Assembly (NCBI GenBank): GCA_963971425.1
Contig: OZ020520.1
Coordinates: 27,373,535-27,437,534, forward strand
Length of the DNA stretch: 64,000 bases
Source of the DNA: Bryoerythrophyllum caledonicum
Lineage: Eukaryota; Streptophyta; Bryopsida; Pottiales; Pottiaceae
Direction: 5' to 3'
Part shown: piece after piece, positions 34,469 to 47,622 of the stretch
How the letters are laid out: every line of letters begins with the position of its first letter
Position numbering within the stretch: position 1 is the stretch's first letter
Translations under genes and position numbers: made by a program
The notes under the pieces: model-generated
What the model was told of the DNA's origin: nothing
What the model saw: only the letters and a program-made list of their open reading frames with translations
Databases searched by the model: none

Positions 34469-34924
34469 ATGTCGAACATATTAAAAAGACACCCCGCTTC
34501 GCACAAAATGTATACCAAAACATATTTCATACCAAATACTAATACAAACACCAAAACAAACAATTGTACAAACCACAAAGTATATAATAACACCGCATAT
34601 GAAAAAAAGGACTTCAAAGCCACTCTAAAAACCAACATAAACCCACATACAAATAGTCTTAAACATAATAGTTACATATGCACACGGACAAAAACAACCA
34701 AGATAAAATACAACCAATCATACATACATCCATACTCTACTAAAACAAAAACAACCACAAAAAACACATAGACAAAAAATAAACTAAAGACGAAAACAAC
34801 TACACCTACTATAAAAATAAATAAACCCACAACTCACACACAAAATACAAACATCCACCTACCCCCAAACCAACAAGTCATTAATAACACAACACAGCCT
34901 TTAAAATACACCACTAAACATATA

Positions 34925-34978
34925 TACCACAAACTTCTACTACTTCTAGGAGGAGACATTGAAATCAACCCAGGACCC
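34925..34978 (+). other. 2A-like motif, canonical (copy C)
   Basis: Encodes YHKLLLLLGGDIEINPGP. The Thr-to-Ile change is at the variable position of DxExNPGP, so the motif still fits the consensus. Confidence 0.78.
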
Positions 34979-37900
34979 ATGCCCAATATACTAAAAAGAC
35001 ATCCTACATCACATAAGAAAAATGCCAAAATCTACTTTATACCTAATACCATAAAACTCCAACCAGAATATGAACACATTGCAAAACCCTTCGCACCATT
35101 TCTAAAAAACACACATACATTACACCACATACAAAACACTTCCCACCCAAACATTGCCCAATACATACAACAAAAAAATACGCATCCACCACCCCACATC
35201 TTATATGCACTAATAATCACTACTCATCCAAACATAGATGAATGTAACCAACTTCTAAATCCACAAAATTGGAACACAATTACATGGACTAATACACTCC
35301 TACAAACCTTACTAACCTTACAAAACCCACCACAACGACACATTTACACTCCACACCCCTATACTGAATTCCTAGTAGACAACCAAAATATTATAAACCA
35401 TGAGAACTCAATACATAAAAGACTATACGACTTCTTACATAGTCAAGTCATACCACCCTCAAATGATATAATAAAACTAAAATTCCCTTACCTCCCTAAC
35501 AACCTCATAAATGAATCACTAAAATGTGTAGACCCTATACCAGAATATACCCACCCACCCCCACCTTGTCCCTACATCCCTCCTCAAAATCAAAATCAAA
35601 ACATTAGACCAAACCAAGAAAATACATACATAATCACATGGACTGCCTCCTCACTAAACACTGCCTTCCTAGCTTACAAACTCTAGTCGCAAACACAGAC
35701 ACACCACCGGCTCTTATAGGTATACAAGAAACAAAACTAACCGCCACAAAATCTACAAAATATATACAAAATATATTTCAAGACTATAAACTCATCTTTA
35801 ACAATACACATGCACTTACAAGATGCATGCAACAAAGGAGAATATACACACCGGGCCGCGGTGGCCTCCTTACATTAATACACAAAAAATATACATTCCC
35901 CGGCAACATCAACAAAATCCCTACCCCAATGCACATATCACCATACATTCAAATAATTAAAATCACTAATCACCCACTACAACCGTGGTTAATCTTTCAC
36001 ATGTATATGCCATCCCATCCCGAAGATACTAGATTTCTCTTAGATATACAAAACACTATAACAACCCATATTAATAATCATCCCAATCATACATACCTAT
36101 TATGTGGAGACCTCAATAGAGACATAGCGCTAATTGGCCGCCAAAATGGAAACCATCACACCCCCCCTCAAAACATTGATTACCAATGGCGCCGCTTCAC
36201 AAAAAACTTAAACTTTACTTACATCAATATCGATACACAATTCTCTAGACAAGGTGGCTACAATTATAGTGATTGGAGTCTAATAGATGGTTTCTATATA
36301 TATGCAAACAACAACACACAATATACCTCCACAACAAACAAAGATATTATTCTCAATTCGGACCACTCATCCGTACAACTGCACATCCCAAATAACACAC
36401 TAATTAGTAGAACTCCTACAATCCCAAACAAAGACACTATACGCATACTCAACCCCATCCCAAAAACCAACATAGAAAAATTCAACACAAAATTCTTCGA
36501 AGAAAACGCCGTACAAATAGACTCCCTCATAAACACTCTTGAAAACAATAGTCAATTAACACAAGCACAATGGCAAGAAGCATGCCACTCTCTAGACAAA
36601 CTCATCAATAAAATCTCTGATACACTAGAACAAACTTGTAGAGCACATCCAATACCCCAAATGACAAACAGAACCTCTCAACAAGGCGGGTATCTACCCC
36701 GCAAACTTTCTAAAACTTGGAAACAACACTTAACCACATACCATACCATACGTAAAACCATTAGAATTGTAAAAAACAACCCTCAATGGCGTAACCATCC
36801 CATACACAACGAACTACTAAATATACAACACATCCAAATCCCTACCCCGCCGCCTCCGGACCTTCCCCACAATACATGGATAAAAGATATCGCGATAATT
36901 GCAAAAAATGCCATCATACAAGCCCGGAAAATAATCACAAAATACACAAAAGAAAACATTAAAAAAACCATCTCAAAATACGGACAACTAAATGAACTAA
37001 GCTCCAAAAAAATTAACAAAAAAGTCTTTAAAAACCTTGAATCCCCACCAATGGATTGTATCAAAGATCAATATAATAATATTCTAACTAGCCCCGAAGA
37101 CATTGCGAATGAAATATTTAACCAACAAACAAAAACCAATAGACCAACAGTACCAACATGTAATTACCAGCCACAACATACAATAGAATGCACATGTGCA
37201 ATACGCCAATACCCTTGGCACGACCTGGACGGATATACCCTTGACAAACGGGGCGAACCAGAAATTCCACTACATAAATACCTCAATAGAGCCACATACG
37301 ACACATGCCTTCAAAATCTTGGAAATAATAAAGCCCCAGGCCCAGACCGCATACCAAACTCAATACTAAAAAACATGCCTCCAAGATTTCATAAACTACT
37401 ATTCCTATTCTTTTCTCACTGCTATAAACAAAACTAAATACCAAATTCATGGAAAACAAGTGCAACAATTCTACTATACAAAAAAGGCGATCCATCCATG
37501 CTACCCAATCATAGACCAATTGCACTAGCTAACACAATATATAAGCTTTTTACCAGTACACTCACCCACATACTATCCTTATACGGCGAAAAATTCAAAA
37601 TCCTACATGATAGTCAAGAAGGATTTAGAGCGTAGAGAAGTACCGCACGGCAAATACAAACTATAATAGCCGCATTAGAAGACGCAAAATTTACTAACCA
37701 AGATATATACATACTATACGTGGACTTCAAAAATGCCTTTGGCTCAATTGATCATGCCAGACTTCTAGCAATAATGTTAGACCTTGACTACCCAAATGAG
37801 GCAACTGCACTTGTTGGAAACATCTATTCCCAATCATCTACTTGCTATATCGGCGAACACTTTGGGAAAACAAAACCTATACCCATCCAAAGAGGAACTA

Positions 37901-40900
37901 TACAAGGGGACACTCTTAGTTCATACCTATTTATTACACTTTTAGAACCACTACTTAGATGGCTAGAAAGAGGCAATAATGGATATACTTTCGGCACATC
38001 ACAAGTCACCATAAACTCTGCCGCATATGCAGATGACCTAGCCACCATAACTAACAAAATCAAATCAATCCAAATACAACTCCATAAAATTGATACATAT
38101 TGTAAATGGGCTGGCATGGATGTGGGAGTTCCAAAATGTGCCGCTACCGGATGCCCAAACAAATCCAAATTGAATCCTACCACTTTCAAAGCCCTAATGC
38201 AAGCCTCTAACATCAACTACCGCAACCAACCAATCCCTATACTACACCAAAACGACCCATACATATACCTAGGTACAAATCTTGCTCCCTCACTAAAATG
38301 GAAAATCCAAATCCACACTACAACCACAAAGCTCATCAAACAATGCAAAGAACTAACAACATGCCCAGCCACCATGAAACAAAAAATAAAAATGGTTGAT
38401 ACCGTACTACGCCCAGGTGTGGCATACAGTTTCTACGGTGTACCATACTCTATGCCAGCTATCAAAAAACTTGATAAAAAAATAATAGCCATACAAAAAA
38501 CCATATGTGGATTACCAAAATGTATGTCAAACGCAATAACCCAACTACCACATAACCTATTTGGACTTGAAGCTTTCTCCCTCAAAAACGCATACCTCCG
38601 ATGTATAGGCGAACAACTGCAAAATGCTCTAAACGATAAAGGAAGACTTGGGAAAATATATAATGGATTAACTCACTATGTCCTTGCCCAATATGGTGGC
38701 GCTGAAAACATACCGAGAATTAAAAAAAGTGACTGCATAAGATCACCAATAACACGCACATTCTTCTTATTAAAACATACAGCTAAAGCCCACCTTAAAA
38801 GTACGCTCCCGAACTTCCTCACTAATCCTACAACACTAGAAATACTATGGCGCCAAGAAACATTAAATCATAACACACTCAATGCCCAACTCTCCCAAAA
38901 GCTTCTACAAAAACTCCTCTCAAAAAATATTTTTGAATTAAACCAAATTACCTTACCTAACGGTACACACATCATGAACAATGAGGACTTCAAAACCTAC
39001 CACTTCACCCCATCTAAACTAATAAAGAGTGCCCTAAGTGTTGCTAAACAACTATTTTGCCACCTAACATGCCCCACTATATGTCATACTCCTTGCAACA
39101 TACACCCATACTCTCATACACTTAAAGATCCATTCATCACCCTCAACAATAACATCATCCCAAGAAATATTCCCACACCAACCAATCCCCCTAACCCTCC
39201 ACATACATACCACCCCCGCCCCCCAACATACATCCCCAAAAACCCTACCACATACCCCATTAATAATATCATAAACCATAAACATATCCAACACACAGAC
39301 ACAAATAACATACAAAATACCTACACAAAATATCTATGCCAATGGCAACACAATGATAATACATACAATAAATGGCTCCCCCAAAGAGACCTTTTTCCAC
39401 GGCATGACACCAATACCTCCACACATAACACTGAAAAATTAAAACAATACTACCAAAAGATCCAAAACAAAATATACTCAGATATCATCCTTGCCCACCA
39501 TCCACAAGAACAATCCTCAGACTCAAGGTCCGTAACGCCACCCATAATTATCCCACTCTTAAACATCTACACAACAGAATGCAACCCCGAAAATGATATC
39601 CTTACATCCTCAAACACAATTCAAATAGATAACAATCAAGCACATCTATACGAAGAAAACGGCCGACATTTACACACCATACCCATTACCTGGCTCCAAT
39701 GGTTATGGAACCAATATCATACAAAATTACAAACCCCTACAAACATTGAACCAACAACCCAACCCTTTGAAACCGAACTAATATGGCTCTACCAAAGGTA
39801 TAAATATCGAATACCAAAAACTGACCCCCTCAAAAATGCGCAATACACAATATCCACCCCCATTTTAGACTCACCAATATCATCCTTTAACATCGAACAC
39901 TCATACTTTTCCTCCCCGATCACATGTCCTACCAAACTAAATAAATTCTACTCACCGTACGAAAGAGACAAAATATTTGGATCCCTAGGCAAGGCCTTTG
40001 AACACAAATGGATCGGAAATGGAATAGCCCACCCCCACAACGAGGAAGACATAGAACAAGCCATACATTGGGCTAGACTTGCCGCCAAACACGATCCAAA
40101 TAACACAAAAACAATCATCGTCACACCGAACAATAATTGGTACAAAAACAACAACCAACTTTCAAACCCATTCCCAGATTCCCACATCATTGCATTATTC
40201 GAAGCAGACACAATACCATTCGAAGAACCTAATATCCCACCCGAGCTAAAAAAACCCCGAATAGAGCCATCTACATTACAAATACTATGCGTCCATCATC
40301 AAAATCAAATCCTGGGCTCCCTAGAACAACTTGCGGAACTTACCTCCATAACAGACAATCTAGACATACACCGACCATACACAAAACCGGCCCCACCAAC
40401 ACCCATACAAACCCCCGTAAACAAAAGTAAAAATTGGTCAAAATTAAACTATGACAACAACACATTAAACTACTCCGTCATACCTCCCCCTCTCCCTGAC
40501 TACCCAACTCATACCACACCAAAATTTAACCCCGCATACAGTTATTACACCGACGGCTCCTTTAAACCACCGGAACAAATTAGCCCGGGCTCTTGGCGAA
40601 GAGAAAAAGCTGGCTATGGCATATATAATTCTACCAAAGAAATTAAACTAGCCAAAAGACTCTAGGGACTACAAAATATCCTCAAAGCAGAACTCACGGC
40701 CATTCACAAAACACTACAAATCATCACAACAAAATACAAAAATGAACCTGCACATATATTCACCGATTGTATAAATGCACTCTACCTACTAAACACTCAA
40801 ATAACACACCCAACCCTTCACAACAGTCACCCCAACCAAACCATACTAACATCAATGGTACAAATGTTACAAAAACGTTCACAAATCACAACCCTTCACA

Positions 40901-42006
40901 AAGTCAGAGCCCATGCCAACATTGATGGCAACGAACAAGCAGACAAACTTGCAAAAGAAGGCCGAGAAAAAACACACAAAAACGCCAAAGACCCTCACGA
41001 ACATGCTCATGCCACCCCATACTACTTTCAAAAAGAAGATTGGCCTTCCAAAGAAGATACCCCCGACAAAGGCCCAATTAGATTTTTAGGCAAATATCTC
41101 AAAAAACAAGACCTCTACAACAACCTGGATACAATCTCAGAAAATATTCCTAACATAGAAAAATGGACTAACAATAACGACATAGACAATGAACTCTCTA
41201 CAAACTTTTGGAAAAACCCCATCATCTCGGACTCACAAATAACGTGCCTCATCAAATTCCGTACGGGTCAGTACATGGGAAACGCTCGCAAACAACTCTT
41301 CTTTGGAATAGAAAGATTCCCATCCATAACATGCCCCATAGGCCCCTCAACGGACCCCGACACATGGCTTCATGTGCTACTCAAATGCCAAAACCACCAC
41401 ATACACTCTCTAATTGTTAAAAGACATAACAAAGCGGTATGGGAAGTTTGAAAACTAATCACCTCCTACAGTAAATCGAGATGTTTCATACTTATGAACG
41501 CCGGCACTTTTAATAGCAATCCACAAGAAAACACGGTCCCCCCATGGCTACTTCCATGCTCATGTATGACCCAAAGATGTCATTGCAACGCTAGGCTCAA
41601 ACCGGACATTCTTTGTGTCAAAGGTTTACCATACAACGACCCACCACCCGAGAACATCAACCAAGACTACACCATTCAATTCATCGAATTTACATATTGC
41701 AACGATAGATTCTCCCCGGAAACAATACAAAACAAAATAGATAAATACCAACCCCTCATAGACGACATCATTGCCCTCGGCTGGAATGTGGACCCCCTTA
41801 TTGTTATCACATCCGGCGCTCGTGCCACCACCTTTATCCCATCTATGAAAACTCTCGAAGATACCTTCAAGATACCCATTGATACAATTAAAACTACCTT
41901 TAAAAATATCAACACCATCGCTATTCAACATGCCATGTCTATTTTACTGCATAAACGCAAAATCGAAAACAACCAAGTCCTCCCTGATAGGCAAGACCCC
42001 CCTTAG

Positions 42007-42267
42007 GAACTTCGCCACCCTGTCTCTTCCTGATTGGTTGCCTGTTTGGTTTTGTTTTTTGTTGTTTAGTTAGTTTGGTCGTGGTTGGTCGTTGTTGGTT
42101 GGTTTCTGGCTACCCGTTACATAGTGTCTACCCTCGAAAGGGGGAAGTAGTTCCAGTTCGCTAATTCCTTGTCCGGTGGGCATGGTCTTAGCAATGGAAC
42201 GAACAGACACTTTATTCATGCCGGTTCCCTTCGGAAACCGGCGTTCTTCTTCTTCTTCTTCTTCTTC
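42007..42267 (+). other. 3'UTR, terminal hairpin and TTC tail of LINE copy C
   Basis: AGTGTCT (42123-42129) and AGACACT (42205-42211) form a 7-bp closing stem around a block conserved in copies A and B. Then comes hairpin GCCGGTTCCC / GGAAACCGGC (42220-42242), then about nine TTC repeats to the TSD. Confidence 0.78.
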
Positions 42268-42279
42268 TTCGGCATGGGT
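42268..42279. repeat. right target-site duplication of LINE copy C
   Basis: TTCGGCATGGGT, matching 13475-13486; the leading TTC is ambiguous with the TTC tail. Confidence 0.85.
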
Positions 42280-42329
42280 CTTGGGTTAGTCTCCATGTCT
42301 CCTCCAATTAATATTAGTAGTTTGTAGTA
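42276..42329 (-). other. 2A-like motif, degenerate (copy A, upstream duplicate)
   Basis: DMETNPRP: consensus except Gly-to-Arg at the skipping site, the same substitution as in copies B and C. Confidence 0.8.
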
Positions 42330-42933
42330 GATGGGTTTTTTGTTTTGTTTTAGAATTTTTTGTTTTTGAATGTGGCTTTGGTATTTGTGTTTTTTTGATT
42401 GTATGTATTTGTCTTTGTATGTGTGTATGTATATGTATGTGTTTCGTTGATGGTGTGTGGTTGTCTTTGTGTGTGTGTATGTAGTTTTATATGGTATTAT
42501 ATTAGTATTCTTTTGTATGTTTGTATTAGTGTATGTCACGGTTTTTGTCTTGGTATTTGTATCAGTATCTTTGTTAGTATTTGTGTTAGTATTCGTATGA
42601 GTACACATACCAATATTTGTATTGGTATTTGCATTTATATAAGTATAAGTATTTGTATTTATATACATACCAGTATGTGTATCAGTATACGTATCAATAT
42701 TTGTATCAGTATATTTATAAGTATACTCATCGGAGTATGTATCAATATAAGTATCAGTATACGTATCAGTACATGTATCCGTATATTGAAATAATGAGTT
42801 TTCTAAAAGATTTCTTTCTAAACATATTTTGTCTAAAACTATGATTTCTAAAAACAGATTGATATTTATTTCAATCAGATTCGTATATATTCTTACTGTC
42901 ATTAGAATTTCTATTTTTAGTAATTCTATTTTT

Positions 42934-43479
42934 AGAAATTGTATTTTTTAGATTTTAGATCCACTAATCCTCTACCTTAGTGCAAATTCAAATTGCTATG
43001 CTTAGGAAATGGTTGTGTTTCATATTGCAAGACCAATCCCTTTATCCTTAGCCCCTCCATTACTTGTGAATTTGGCATGGAAAGTCCCAAGATTAGCTGA
43101 AACATAACCTCTAACAAGTAGTATGCAATATATAGTAAAAGTCATAAATCTCTTCTGAGTGAAATTACGTTCACTTTATTTGCAAAAAGAAGAAGAAAAC
43201 ATAGTAATTTGCACCCTTCCAAGTGATGTACCTTACAATCCAAACGGTTGAAGTTTACTAAGATTATTGCAAAGTAGATCTTGAATCCTTATGTTCCTCT
43301 CTTTGTTCCACATGCTTTGAATTTGTACTTCTACCACTATTCTAGAACCATGTCACTTTATCACGACAATTTGTCACTCCCTTCTCCGAGAGGTGGCAAA
43401 GAGCAACCGTTGATTTTCCAATCTTCTCGTATGTTCCCCTTTCTCTAGAGGATCCATAGGTCCAACTACAAAACAATTC
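42934..43479. other. anonymous AT-rich DNA
   Basis: Flank of the LINE nest. No coding region, RNA gene or repeat recognised. Confidence 0.5.
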
Positions 43480-43483
43480 TTAA

Positions 43484-44037
43484 TCCCTAAAGGACCACGG
43501 CCAATTTTGCTCTAAAATTGCCACTGTTAAAAAGAGGCTTGAAATTTACATTTTAACGTAGAACTTTGGACTTTTAACCGTAATATCTTAAAACATACTT
43601 CTATATAAAATGCCATATTTTTTTGATTGCATCCACCATACGGATATGAAGATTATAAGATTTGAAGTGTAAATCCCCCCCGTTGCCTGACAATGTGAAA
43701 ATATTTGACTTGGGTTAAAATGTTATTTTACACTAAAGACAAGGATTTTTTTTGACATTTTCGAAGAAGGTAATATTCTCTATGTGTATGAAAAATCTCA
43801 ATGTCAATTGAAACTTCTAGTAATAAATTTGGAGCTGCCCGGTGTCCTCATTTTTTACTTTGAAGAGTATTAACTTTTACACCATGAATTGAAAAAATAA
43901 AATAAAAAATTCTCCACAACCTCTTATCGGGGACAATCTAGTATAAAAACTTGAGTTGAAAAAGGATATTTTTTTGAGTTTTAGGAACTTGTTCAAAATT
44001 CAAAAACGCCTTCCAAGGAGAAATGGTCCTTTAGGGG
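43484..44037. mobile_element. TTAA-flanked MITE, copy 1
   Basis: 554 bp with TTAA on each side (43480-43483 and 44038-44041). The left end begins TCCCTAAAGGACCA and the reverse complement of the right end begins CCCCTAAAGGACCA. No coding capacity. TTAA duplication with short inverted ends resembles piggyBac-type non-autonomous elements; the superfamily is inferred. Confidence 0.7.
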
Positions 44038-44164
44038 TTAATGTATGAGCACATCTCCCAAGGTAGTCAAGTGACATTCATAGTCATGGAATTGAAGAGG
44101 GACTAAAAAGTACTTTCCTTCTAACCAGCTCCATCCATATGAAGTCGATCAGAGGCATGCCGTA

Positions 44165-44361
44165 CCCCAGGGTCAGATTCGGCTATGAATTATTCTAGAA
44201 ATAGCTGCCGGATTTTTTGGGAAATTTACTTTACATACATCAAAATTATAACACAGTGAAAAAATTATTTTGAAGAATATACTATTTTAGAACTATATCC
44301 AACATCTATTTTTAGAAGTAAATAATTATTCGACACAAGAGTGCAGAATTTGACCCTAGGG
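44165..44361. mobile_element. small TA-flanked MITE (Stowaway-like), copy 2
   Basis: Left end CCCCAGGGTCAGATTCGGC against right-end reverse complement CCCTAGGGTCAAATTCTGC, 16 of 19 matching, with TA on both sides. Same family as 4-177. Confidence 0.65.
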
Positions 44362-44363
44362 TA

Positions 44364-46129
44364 CAATATGAGCTGTCAGTGATATCATACTCCAAGGTAA
44401 GAGGCCCTTAATGAGCGGATTGCACCACACATAGGTGGTGAAAAGAGAAGCTCTTAAGAATCAAATGAAAACAAACTCCGATCAAATTTTGCACTCAAAC
44501 AATATGTGAGAAGAATCTACCTCCCACAGTCTGACATCTAAGGTGGAAGTACCCAATTCTGATCACTTAAGCTAGTTGGGGTCTCAAATGATATGGTATG
44601 TAAAAAAAATTATGTAGAAAGATGCGGAATTAGGAATGAAACTCAACAAACATTTTTTCAAATTTAATCTCGAAGGTGGCAAATTGATATGGAATTTAGA
44701 AGCTCAAAATCCACTAGAGCCCATAATTGTATTGTTTAGTAGGTGTGATATGGTGCCCTCCTTTGCCAATGCCAATAAGTGGCAGTGAGTACAAGAGAGA
44801 AGACATGCCATGGATAATCAACACATGCATGACCCAAAACTAACCGGCCCTAGTTTGACTTTCGAGGCAAGACCACCAATGAGAAATTGACACCAAAGTA
44901 ACCTGACCAAACCTTCAATTTGCCATTTTGTGACACTTGGTCCTTTAGGGATTAAGCCCAAATTTTCCCCGAACTATTTTTCCCACTCTTTATAAAAGAA
45001 ACGCTCTCTTATCCAGTAGGAACATGGGTCATAACAATTTTTGGCTTCCCATCATACCATGAGTTGTGTTGTGATGACTCTCGGATGGTTCTCGGCTGAC
45101 TCACATTCTTTACAAACCATGCAACTTCTCAACATGTTCCTTTATCATTTCTATTTGCCCTTTACCTTGCCACGAAAAATAAATGATTCCATTTCACACA
45201 CCCACTTACACATTCTGTTACAATAAATTGCCTCCATGTTCCAATGGGAAACAAAACTTGGATTTTCTCGCCTTGGGATCTTCAAGTTGACTGCTACAAG
45301 ATGACATTGAAAATACATAAAAATACAGTTTTTTTCTTCCGTGCAAAGACAATGTCAGAATACTTTGTCTCAAGATAATGGCATATTTTATGACACATTG
45401 CATGAGTTTTATGGATCTAGGTTCAAACTTGTGTTAGGTCATTGCATGCCATAATTTACAAGAAATGGAAGTGTTTGGTAAAAGAAAAATGGACTTTGCA
45501 AAGACTAGGAATAAAGAAAGAAGTCATTAACTTCGAAACCTATTTCAATTTCTAAAATAAAAAATGATCATTAGATATTAAATTCGAATGGTGGATGACA
45601 TCGATATGCCCTCTACTATTAGAAAAAAAAAAATTAATGAATTAAGGACATTATTTTCTACACGTTTTCCAATAAGACAATGAGGCTTGCTATTTACTTA
45701 TAATTTCGCATGCCCACCTAAAAAAATAATGCCTTGTTGAACTTCAAAGTAGAAATATTCACCACTTTATAGAACCACAACAATCGTAATTACCCTTTCC
45801 AAAAACTGCTCTAGATGGCAAATTATTTTCCTTCAAAGCCAAATTTGAAAGAAAAATAGCGTACTTCCACCAAGCATCTACTAATGCAAATCTACATCCA
45901 AAAATCCAAAGCGAACTGTTATATAATGACACCATCCAAACTTGAATAAACCCTTATAGAGCCCACTGCACGACACGTCATTGTGTCAAACAAAACCCCC
46001 AAATACCCTTGCAAATTTCACACCAATAGCACTTCAAAACTGCTGACTCTATTGCAATGAGTAACTAAGGAAACAAAAACGTTTATCTCTAGTTCAAAAC
46101 TGTAGGTTCTCAATTAAGATCCATTGAGT
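44364..46129. other. anonymous DNA with one orphan MITE end
   Basis: No gene recognised. GGTCCTTTAGGGATTAA at 44939-44955 is the right end of the TTAA MITE family without an obvious left partner nearby, so probably a relic. Confidence 0.45.
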
Positions 46130-46800
46130 AACATACTCACAAGATTCCATCAACTTTGACCATACTAATTGAAAGATTATGGTGTTTCAAGTTGAGAAAA
46201 TGGTTTATTTTCATCCTTGCATTGAGTGGATTGGCAAACTTTGACTTCACTTGGTGTCATGTTTTTGCACTACTCATGGCCTAAATTCATTACCATCATG
46301 TTAAGCATGATATTAATTCCTTGTACACCAATTTTTAGAGATAGAAAAAGGATGTAGCATATTTTGTAAAAATTGTACAAGGAGAGGAGGTTCAAAAAGT
46401 GCCAATTCACGTTTTGTTTTCTTGAGAATCTAATATGTGTTAGAATGATAATCCAAATGGTTAATAAGAAGGTAGCCACCATAAGTTGTTTTGGAAAAAA
46501 TGAGAAGTTGAAAAAATGAAGATCTCTAAATTTAATGTGGACAAGAAGAAGTTTCTTTGGTCCCTTGCCCAACAAAATGTGACGATGTGTGAAAATGTTT
46601 GACTTGGGTTGATATGCTATTTTTCACCACAGACAAGAATTTTTTTGACAATATGAAAGGAAATTATATCACTTTCTAGTATTGAAAACCTCACATTGAA
46701 TACAATGTCCTAGTGAAAGTTTTTGGAGTTGCCCGACTTGCCTGCACTTGGGAAGTTTTTATTTGAGATGGCACGACTTTTTTTTCATAGCTCCAATGAG
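46130..46800 (+). repeat. dispersed repeat, partial copy of the 48443-49333 family
   Basis: Collinear similarity to 48570-49165 over several hundred bases, for example CAAGGAG..GGAGGTTCAAAAA and TTTGGAGTTGCCCGAC against TTTGGAGTTGTCCGAC. Clear TTAA-flanked ends are not visible, so it is an eroded copy. Confidence 0.6.
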
Positions 46801-47622
46801 AATAAAAATTAGATTCCCATGCACCTCTTGTCTTCTTGCATCTTTGTAAAAAAATTCAAGAATCTTTTATATAAGCTGCAACTATGGGAACGTGCCCGAG
46901 ATTTGCAGAAACCCACCTTAAGACTTTTTTCATTTAGGGATGGAGGACCATGAAGTTTGTCCCAAAGAAAATCAAATTTTCTATGTGCTCTCACATTAGT
47001 AAAATTAAATTCAGTCATTTTGTTATCGACTTGATATCAAAAAGACCAACAATCTCATAACGCACGCATTATTCATACATTTAACTGCAATAAATTAATG
47101 TTATTTGTGCACTTATTATTATGATATTAGGTGGACAAAATGTCTAGTCAACATTGATTTGATGCTATCTTGATACTTTGTTATTATTTGGAGCATGTTA
47201 TGTTGATGTAATTATAATATAATTTTCATGTCATTCTCACTACTATCTATGTCATGTCATATTTGTTTTATGTTAATGTCATTCTAACTCATGTCGATTT
47301 ATGTCATTTTGATGAAATTTTATGCCATTGCAACGTGAATGTTACATCATTAGAATATGTGTTTTGTCACATGTTATGGTGATGCCATTTTGACGTCAAT
47401 TCAACTTGAAATTCACTTTTTTCAACCATTTCTTATTGTAAACTAATTGTCATTAAAACATGTAATAGTTTCATGACAAACAGATACTTAACTACTATAC
47501 TGTAACAAAAGATTGAAAAGAAGAGTTTTCAGTTAAAAAAGAGGAATGAGATAGGATCTGACTTGAAAATATAAACTGTCATCTTAAGGAAAAAAAGAAA
47601 AAAAAGATTACATAATGACATC
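46801..47622. other. anonymous AT-rich DNA
   Basis: No gene. Between about 47150 and 47420 a TGTCATTNT-like motif recurs in irregular spacing, probably an eroded simple repeat. Confidence 0.4.

Larger units (their letters stand above)
32609..42006 (+). pseudogene. LINE ORF2 of copy C (2A motifs, APE, RT, RNase H, CCHC, RLE-like)
   Basis: Same domain order as copy B but with more breaks. Stops at 32996 and near 33582 flank the 41-aa repeats. A TAG at 34768 lies between the two 2A motifs. A 1-base deletion near 35665 shifts the frame at the start of the endonuclease, which then runs open from 35638 to the TAA at 37435. A TAG sits in the RT motif FRA-RST (37633-37635). RT and linker are open from 37720 to 40663 (YADD 38026-38037), with a TAG there in RNase H. 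A TGA at 41449 precedes the RLE-like block (41494-42006; KPD at 41599-41607). The second Cys of the finger is Gly (CPIG). Inactive. Confidence 0.9.
32609..42267 (+). mobile_element. LINE copy C, 3' part
   Basis: Continuation of copy C beyond the copy B insertion, ending in the family 3' hairpin and about nine TTC units immediately before the right TSD in copy A. Confidence 0.93.
42268..42933 (-). mobile_element. LINE copy A, 5' part
   Basis: Minus-strand continuation of copy A. It encodes Thr-X repeats and the degenerate 2A (LILIGGDMETNPRP, 42276-42329), and joins in frame to 13474 once copy C is removed. Similarity to copies B and C ends at 42933, the 5' truncation point, just where those copies have a GC-rich GGCGCC-containing island. 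Confidence 0.85.

Noticed and set aside
42216-42260. Poly-Lys C-terminus (eight Lys) on the minus-strand ORF
   Set aside because: Artefact of reading copy A's ORF2 frame into the TTC tail of copy C across the insertion junction.
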